Of a DNA stretch of 11,230 nt, positions 6,474-11,230 are shown one piece after another (position 1 is the first letter of the stretch; the number at the start of each line of letters is the position of its first letter). The notes below the pieces were generated by a model that worked only from the letters and a program-made list of their open reading frames with translations, did no database searches and had not been told where the DNA came from. The position numbers were made by a program, and so were the translations under genes. The stretch is from Ettlia oleoabundans (Eukaryota > Chlorophyta > Chlorophyceae > Chlamydomonadales): the NCBI GenBank assembly GCA_019693395.1, contig JAAMXP010004382.1, forward strand, positions 1 through 11,230, written 5' to 3'.

Positions 6474-9400
6474 CTATTGCGGCATCCAGGGCAGACCGCC
6501 AGCACCCGCCTCCTGTCCATCCACGATGCCGCCGAAAGCGATGCGCCAGAAGTCGAGCAGGCACGTGACCAGCATGCCGGCGGCCAAGGCATCCACCACA
6601 GCGCGCCACAGCGTGTAGGGCTTGGCCTGGCGGCAAAGGAGAGGAACAAAGAGGGCGCCCACGGATGCAGATTCAGTCCAAAGGGAGCATGTTGCATATG
6701 GTAGCTGTTGGGAAGGTGCCTGCTCAAGTGGATACAGTAATCGATCCTCCAGGTAACGCGCTGCCACTCAGCTGCACCCACGCAACCCAACTCCCCCGCT
6801 GCACCTGCTTTGTACCCAGCCCACTCACTCCGCTGCCCTCCGTTATCTACAACACCCACTCCTTTGCAAAATGCAAACTTCCCACAAAGTCCCACGCCCC
6901 CTACCACCACCACCACACCACCACCACCCTACCAGAGACACACACACACGCACACAGCCGTCTCTCCCCCCCAACACACTCACTCGTGGCTGCTCATCCA
7001 TGCGGTAGAACATTGGGAAGGAGACAAAGAAGTAGATGGCGTAAAACAGGCTGCCCACGCTGTACATGCGGGAGCGGTCCTGGGGGGCAGTGAGCGGCAG
7101 GGAGGGGCAGCCAAGGCAGTGGCAGACACAAAGATGAGGTTAGCACACACTACCAAGCCTAAAGCGTAGAGGGCTGCTGCCCACGCTGTACATGTGGGAG
7201 TGGTCCTGCTGGGGGGTGTCAGCCAAAGCAGCGGCAAGCATGGGAGTGAGGGAATGAGGTTAACCCACACTACTAAGCATGAGGCGTAGGAGAGGCTGCA
7301 ACCCACGCTGTACGTGTGGCAGTTGTGGGGATGCGGGGCAAAGCTAAGGGGTAGCAGGAAGAAACCTGAGTTCACCCTGGCGTAGAATTGGAGTCGGCAG
7401 GTAAGGGTCAGCAGAAGAGCAGGTCGCCCCACTGACACGTCAGCAGCAGCGAGATCAGACTCCCAAGTGACTGGCTGGGCAGCAGTCGTGTACTGCCCCC
7501 TTGCCTTGAAATCGTAATACGGGAAGTGAGCAATGGTGAGGGTCTCGCCATAGGCGGTGGCATAAGCCAGCACAAACACCAGCGCTCCCTCAGCAACCGC
7601 CTGCATCATGCGGGTGGCTTGAAGGACTCAACAGACGGTCACTCAAGGGAATGCAAGCGGCCTTCTGCATGCGCCAGACAAATCAAACGCCAGCACCAGA
7701 TGGAGCAGCACCTCACAGTTAGATGTAAGGTCACAAGACTGGATTGATTCATTTATCATTCTATCATCCATAAACACCCAAAACAGGCAACTGTAACTGC
7801 CTGAGCGGATGAGGTGCGACGCAAGGACCCAACCGCGTTTGCAGTAGGCTGTACCGCCCGCCGCAGAGTTGTACTGCCCGGGCAGCAGGAGGTGTATCGC
7901 TCACCAGGACAAGGAATCACTGTACTGGGAAGAGGTGGAGGGCTGCTTTCCACCAGCGCACCTGAGCTAGCGTTCCGTAGGCGGCCATGGCATGCCGCGT
8001 GCGGCGAATTAGGACGTTGGACAGGGCGTGGTAGAGGCAGAAGTAGGCATGGGTCATCAGGTACAGCGTGATGGGAACCTGCGGTACAGTTGTCAAGGGT
8101 TGAAGTACGTTGTGATGGGATCTACAGTACAGTCAGCCAGGGCGGGGCTCCCAACTTTCACGAAAAACTGGGGGTTGGGTTGGGTTGAGTTGGGTTGGGG
8201 GTAATTGACCATGCAGCCAATGTGCACGACCTATGTAGGGGCAGTACACAGGCAGTACACAGCCACTGTACAGCCAGGGTACTTTGATGATCGCGCAGCT
8301 TGTCAGCAGCGCATCTCGCATCTGCTGCAGCAGCAGCCTGCCCGCGCCTGCCTCCCGCCGCTCCTTGAGCCAGCCTGGGCCCTAGCTGCCTTAAGATTCA
8401 CCCTTCAAATTGGCTGTGCTGTGCTGTGCTGTGCTATGCTATGCTGTGCTGTGCTGTGCTGTGCACAATGGCTGTGCCGTGCTGTGCTGTGGCAGGGAGA
8501 ACCAGGCTCTCCAGCTGCCCTGACACACAGCACCGCTGTTCCAACAGCAGGCTTGCTGCCCGGCCTAGGCTGTATCCTTGCTTTGCCCCCAACCCTAAAG
8601 CCAAGCTGTTGTACTAGCAGGCTTGCTCACCACCCATGGGCCCTCCTCCAGCTGACAGGCTGTCTCACACGCCCGCCTAGCAGTTTCACACAACCTGCCT
8701 AGCTGTTCCATCCATTTGCCAGGCAGATTTGCCCAGCTGCCTACTTGTTTCAACCTCCATCTTATTTGCAGACTCGTTAAAAAACTTTCTCTAGGAGTGT
8801 GAGAAGCTGGGGAACAAAGAAGTAACCCAGAATAACCCACACCCACACCCACACCCACACCCACACCCACACCCAAATGCTCTGCTGCTCACCTGGTTCA
8901 GCCTGTGTGCGGGGAAGGTGTAGCTGGCCCCAAGCAGGCGGTAGAAGTAGTGGGTCCAGAAGTAGTTGCCTACGAAGCTGAACACGGCGATCCAGGCGTG
9001 GGCCTTCACCCAGTAGCGCTGCGGCAGCGGCTTTTCCTGCTCGACGCGCGGCTGCAGCAGCAGCGGCAGCAGCATGGCTGGCACGGCCGCAATGATGCCC
9101 AGACTGAGGTAGCCCCACTCGCCCAGGAACTGCACAGTTGGTATGGGGTGGTGTGTGTGGTGGGTGGGGGGTGTCTTGTCTCTAGTTGTGCGCATGTGTG
9201 AGAGGGGTGGGGGGTGGGGATGGGGGTGGGGGACGTGATTCATTCCTAGCATCAGGCCTGCTGCTGATGAACTTCCTCGCAACTGTTCGAAGTCTGCGCC
9301 AATGCTTTCATGCAATCTATCAGCAACACAGTGCTGCCTCTGTCGCTTCGAACCTCCCCCGCCACCCATTACCGGCCGCCACCCGAACCACAGCCAACGC

Positions 9401-9597
9401 CCCCGAGGCGGTACCTCGTATATTTTGAAGGGCACCAGTATGCATAGGCACCATATGATCCAGGATGGGCTGTAGGCCAGGAAGAAAAGCTCTGTCCAGC
9501 GCTTGCCGGGGTCGGGCGCCAGCCAGGGGCTCAGCGGGCGCCTACCGCCGCTGCTGCCGTTGGCGGCGCGCTTGGGGGTCTTCGAAGGTCCTGCCAT
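6474..9597 (-). CDS. CPI1: Cycloeucalenol cycloisomerase (cyclopropyl sterol isomerase), complete, 6 exons, 293 aa
   Basis: CPI1 opens the 9,19-cyclopropane ring of cycloeucalenol to give obtusifoliol in phytosterol synthesis, at the ER membrane. Minus-strand exons: 9597-9415, 9129-8893, 8078-7962, 7600-7505, 7079-6984 and 6626-6474. They sum to 882 bases, and every intron is phase 0. Family landmarks: GKRWTELFFLAYSP (about residue 31), VPFKIYE at the first junction, QRYWVKAHAW (about 99), NYFWTHYFYRLLGASYTFPA (116-135), HFPYYDFK joined to DRSRMYSVG across intron 4, FYAIYFFVSFPMFYRMDE (about 223-240) and a C-terminal GLPWMPQ. Length is close to the roughly 280 residues of the Arabidopsis enzyme. 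Intron 4 must use a GC donor (AAG|GCAAGG at 7504), since the nearby GT breaks frame. The N-terminal 25 residues are Ser/Gly/Arg-rich and not membrane-like. Confidence 0.96.
6902..6957. repeat. CCA/CA simple repeats in CPI1 intron 5
   Basis: A (CCA)n run passes into a (CA)n run (CACACACACACG) within intron 6627-6983. On the minus coding strand this is a TGG/TG-rich stretch just after the exon 5 donor. Confidence 0.8.
7043..7330 (-). repeat. Three tandem copies (~124 bp) of the exon 5 start region in CPI1 intron 4
   Basis: The plus-strand core CCCACGCTGTACATG (exon 5 coding Met-Tyr-Ser-Val-Gly) starts at 7054. It recurs at 7180 and, with one change, at 7302, so the spacings are 126 and 122 bp. 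A shared flank, ATGAGGTTA followed by CACACTAC, recurs near 7134 and 7254. Copy 2 keeps an acceptor-like CAG|GACCAC (exon-like start 7205); copy 3 has lost the AG. Copy 2 reads DHSHMYSVGS, then other sequence, then a stop. Confidence 0.75.
7503..7504 (-). other. Non-canonical GC 5' splice site of CPI1 intron 4
   Basis: Exon 4 ends TTCAAG and the intron starts GCAAGG, close to the known GC-AG donor consensus AG|GCAAGT. Only this junction joins HFPYYDFK to DRSRMY in frame, matching the uninterrupted family motif. The GT 12 bases farther in (CA|GTACAC) shifts frame. Confidence 0.8.
8170..8201. repeat. GGGTT microsatellite in CPI1 intron 2
   Basis: About six imperfect GGGTT units (one GAGTT variant) on the plus strand, close to exon 3 in the 814-bp intron 8079-8892. 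Confidence 0.8.
8413..8464. repeat. TGTGC pentanucleotide microsatellite in CPI1 intron 2
   Basis: Ten or so GCTGT units, with two GCTAT variants in the middle; a short further block follows at 8470-8491. Confidence 0.9.
8836..8875. repeat. CCCACA hexanucleotide microsatellite in CPI1 intron 2
   Basis: Six and a half near-perfect CCCACA units, starting 18 bases past the exon 2 donor, so the transcript carries (UGUGGG)n right after the splice site. It is not the TTTTAGGG or TTTAGGG telomere repeat known from green algae and plants. Confidence 0.9.
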
Positions 9598-9872
9598 CGC
9601 GCGATCGCCGCCGCTAGTGAAGCTGATGCTACTTCTTTTGCGAGTTTTCCGTCCGACCGACGCTACCGGTTAGCCGCTGGCAGCACTAAGGCGAGGTGCA
9701 AATGTTTGAGCGGCGGCGGTCAACGATCACTTGTATCGCAATCCAGCATGGTGGGAGGAGGGATCGCACGGGCAACCGGTGACATCTCATGAGACTGCCA
9801 GCACGCTCCACGCTGGAGAAGTGCTTCGGCAATCTGGGCTAACTGAAGCCCATTCGGCAATGCTTTTCAAAC
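9598..9872. promoter_or_regulatory. Divergent intergenic promoter region, CPI1 / SNAP-25-like gene
   Basis: These 275 bp separate two start codons pointing away from each other, so both promoters and 5' UTRs must fit here unless there are unseen leader exons. Visible elements: GCGATCGC next to the CPI1 ATG, and ACCGGT near 9664 and 9774. There is no clear TATA box, and no open frame supported by other evidence. Confidence 0.45.
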
Positions 9873-9886
9873 ATGCAGCGCCGTGA
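9860..9886 (+). other. Short upstream ORF overlapping the SNAP-25-like start codon
   Basis: An ATG at 9860, 13 bases before the main ATG and in another frame, opens an eight-codon frame (MLFKHAAP) that stops at 9884-9886, inside the main coding region. If the leader includes it, it would compete with the main start. Confidence 0.4.
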
Positions 9887-11230
9887 TACTCCCAGAGAGG
9901 CATTCCATGCCGTGGAAGGGCGCTTCAGTCTAACGGCCAAGGCGGGGAGCCCGCTCCGACAGTGGACTCTGAATGCAAAATCAACGAAGTCAGACGTCTA
10001 TACGGAGAACGTTCGGTTGAGGTTGGATGCAGCTAAGTGGGAGCTCCGCGAAACGACAGATGCTGCCCGCAGGGCGCTCAAGGTGCGGCCCTTCCATGTG
10101 CCTGCATTCGGGTTATGCATCAGGGTTTCTTTTGAAGGACATGGGCCCGTAGTACGCACTGCCGTACACCTCAACGGATATTGGCGCCTGCCGCCGGCGC
10201 CCTGCTGAGGCGCCGGGATTGCCGTCGCGCAAGTGCCGCTCCACCACAGTTTTCGTCACAACCACATTTAAACCTATTTGTCCGTTTCCGACGTAGCAGG
10301 TGGTAAATGAGACAGCTGATGTGGCAGGGCAGACGCTTGGCCGGCTGTACCAGCAGGGACAGCAGGTGGAGCGGGCAGCCCATGGCATCGAGCAGGTGGG
10401 CCCGACCTGTTTTGCACCGGCTTTCTTTCTTCCCGTCCCTTCCCTTTGCTGCCTTAATATACGCGGTAGCCCTCTTGACGCGGCCCCCCCCACCCCCCAC
10501 GCACACCTGCGCCGCAGATTGACGAGAACGTGCAGCACGCCAGCCGTATTGTGAAGTTCATGGGCCGCTTCTGCTGCTTCCGCTCCAGCCGCAACGATCC
10601 GGATCTCAAGGAGGAGCAGGAGTGGAAGACGCAGGAGGTGCAACGGTGCGTGGGTGGGTGGTGGGTGGGTGGGTGGCAACTTTGTACCTTGGCCAGACGA
10701 CGTGAAAGAGAAGCACACTAGCGTTTGGGACGGAGGCATGGTGGTGGGGGTAGCACTGTCATCTTTGAGCTGTGGCAGTGCTTTATAGCAACAAAGTTTC
10801 AGATGCCTGGCTCCTGCAACGCTGCAACGCTTCTTCTACATTAGTATTATGTATTTGAAAATGTAAACGCATGGTGGGTGGCACCTGGGCTGTGCAGGCA
10901 GCGCATGGCGGGCGTGGTGGCAGCCCATGACGTAGCAGCAGGTTACGCTTCCAAGCAAGAGCTGGTGGACGCTGCGCTTGCCAAGCGGGCGGCGGCATCA
11001 GGCCCCGCTGCAGCGGACGCAGCGGCGGCGAGGGCGGCGGCGGCGGCGGCAGCAGCAGCGGCGGAACAACCTTGGAGCGGGCTGATAGCGGCAGTGCCGG
11101 GCCCGCTGGGTCGGGAACATGCTAGAGGGCCCAGCTCAATGCATATGTTGGGCCATGGACTGGAAGGTGGGCAGAAGGAGTGTGCATCAGCACAGCATGA
11201 CACATCATGGCGCAGCAGAGCAATCATTGT
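9873..11230 (+). CDS. SNAP-25-family SNARE (Qb helix visible), 3' end outside window
   Basis: Plus-strand exons: 9873-10082, 10300-10395, 10518-10645 and 10898 onward, with GT-AG introns and frame kept. SNAP-25-like proteins give two helices to the SNARE bundle that drives vesicle fusion. The first (Qb) helix runs from about residue 57 (WELRETTDAARRALK) through VVNETADVAGQTLGRLYQQG to IDENVQHASRIVKFMG. It aligns without gaps to animal SNAP-25 around the ionic-layer glutamine, here Gln89 (YQQGQQVER). The linker starts with GRFCCFRSS; Cys121 and Cys122 sit where animal SNAP-25 carries palmitoylated cysteines. An acidic/basic stretch (KEEQEWKTQEVQR) follows, then an alanine-rich segment. The second (Qc) helix must lie past the right edge. 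A GGAAG|GTGGGC at 11166 could end exon 4, so the last ~60 bases are uncertain. The first 40 residues resemble nothing I know. Confidence 0.87.
10646..10676. repeat. GGGT simple repeat at the start of SNAP-25-like intron 3
   Basis: GTGGGTGG units directly follow the exon 3 donor (GTGCGT), a G-rich run in the transcript next to the splice site. Confidence 0.75.
11028..11063 (+). repeat. GCG/GCA triplet run encoding polyalanine in the SNAP-25-like linker
   Basis: About ten consecutive alanine codons (GCG, then GCA, then GCG) after an Arg, ending at GAACAACCTTGG. It is in frame with exon 4, at about residues 190-200. Confidence 0.85.

Noticed and set aside
8170..8875. Telomere-like (GGGTT)n and (CCCACA)n tracts as interstitial telomere sequence
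   Set aside because: Neither matches TTTAGGG or TTTTAGGG, and both are ordinary microsatellites within CPI1 intron 2.
8791..9414. Extension of the CPI1 reading frame through intron 1 and past exon 2, including a (Cys-Gly)n stretch
   Set aside because: The frame is open by chance over repeats. Homology jumps from KIYE to FLGEW at 9415/9129 and stops at HRLNQ, each with good splice sites.
10113..10739. A 208-codon minus-strand frame opposite the SNARE gene
   Set aside because: It is antisense to exons 2 and 3, which show clear SNARE homology, and it has no recognisable domain.
1..11230. CRISPR arrays, transposon ends, tRNA or rRNA genes
   Set aside because: No regularly spaced identical repeats, no terminal inverted repeats with a transposase, and no cloverleaf with the T-arm signature were found by eye. 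The repeats present are micro- or minisatellites and junction copies.

Overview
The window looks like nuclear DNA of a green alga (core chlorophyte). It is moderately GC-rich. Its coding capacity is in short exons split by GT-AG introns of about 100-800 bp full of CA/CCA/TGTGC-type simple repeats. TGTAA, the chlorophyte polyadenylation motif, lies downstream of stop codons. One gene encodes cycloeucalenol cycloisomerase, an enzyme of the cycloartenol-based (plant/algal) sterol route. A sphaeroplealean such as a Scenedesmus relative is a guess from texture only.

Layout, left to right. (1) 1-1576, minus strand: a secreted protein with a fasciclin (FAS1) domain, four exons visible, running off the left edge. 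(2) 1577-1728: short intergenic region, probably a divergent promoter. (3) 1729-2045, plus strand: a possible two-exon gene for a small basic protein of unknown function. (4) 2172-6121, minus strand: an eight-exon gene for a 599-residue EamA/drug-metabolite-type transporter with ten predicted membrane segments and two long low-complexity loops. (5) 6122-6473: promoter of the transporter, with two G-box-like CACGTG sites, plus the 3' UTR of the next gene with a TGTAA signal. (6) 6474-9597, minus strand: a six-exon gene for cycloeucalenol cycloisomerase (CPI1), 293 residues, with one GC-AG intron. (7) 9598-9872: divergent intergenic region. (8) 9873 to the right edge, plus strand: the N-terminal half of a SNAP-25-family (Qb) SNARE.

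For the transporter and CPI1 every splice junction was placed by hand; frames close exactly (1800 and 882 coding bases). The genes do not form a pathway. They are ordinary single eukaryotic genes: sterol synthesis (CPI1), membrane fusion (SNAP-25-like), membrane transport (EamA) and cell-surface or matrix adhesion (FAS1).

The most unusual signal is structural. At least four introns in two neighbouring genes hold degenerate tandem copies of their own exon-intron junction. They include duplicated donor or acceptor sites at distances of 45, 87, 102, 123 and 126 bp, all multiples of three. In the transporter these duplicate junctions join to reading frames that stay open, so they are candidate alternative splice sites or remnants of local exon duplication.
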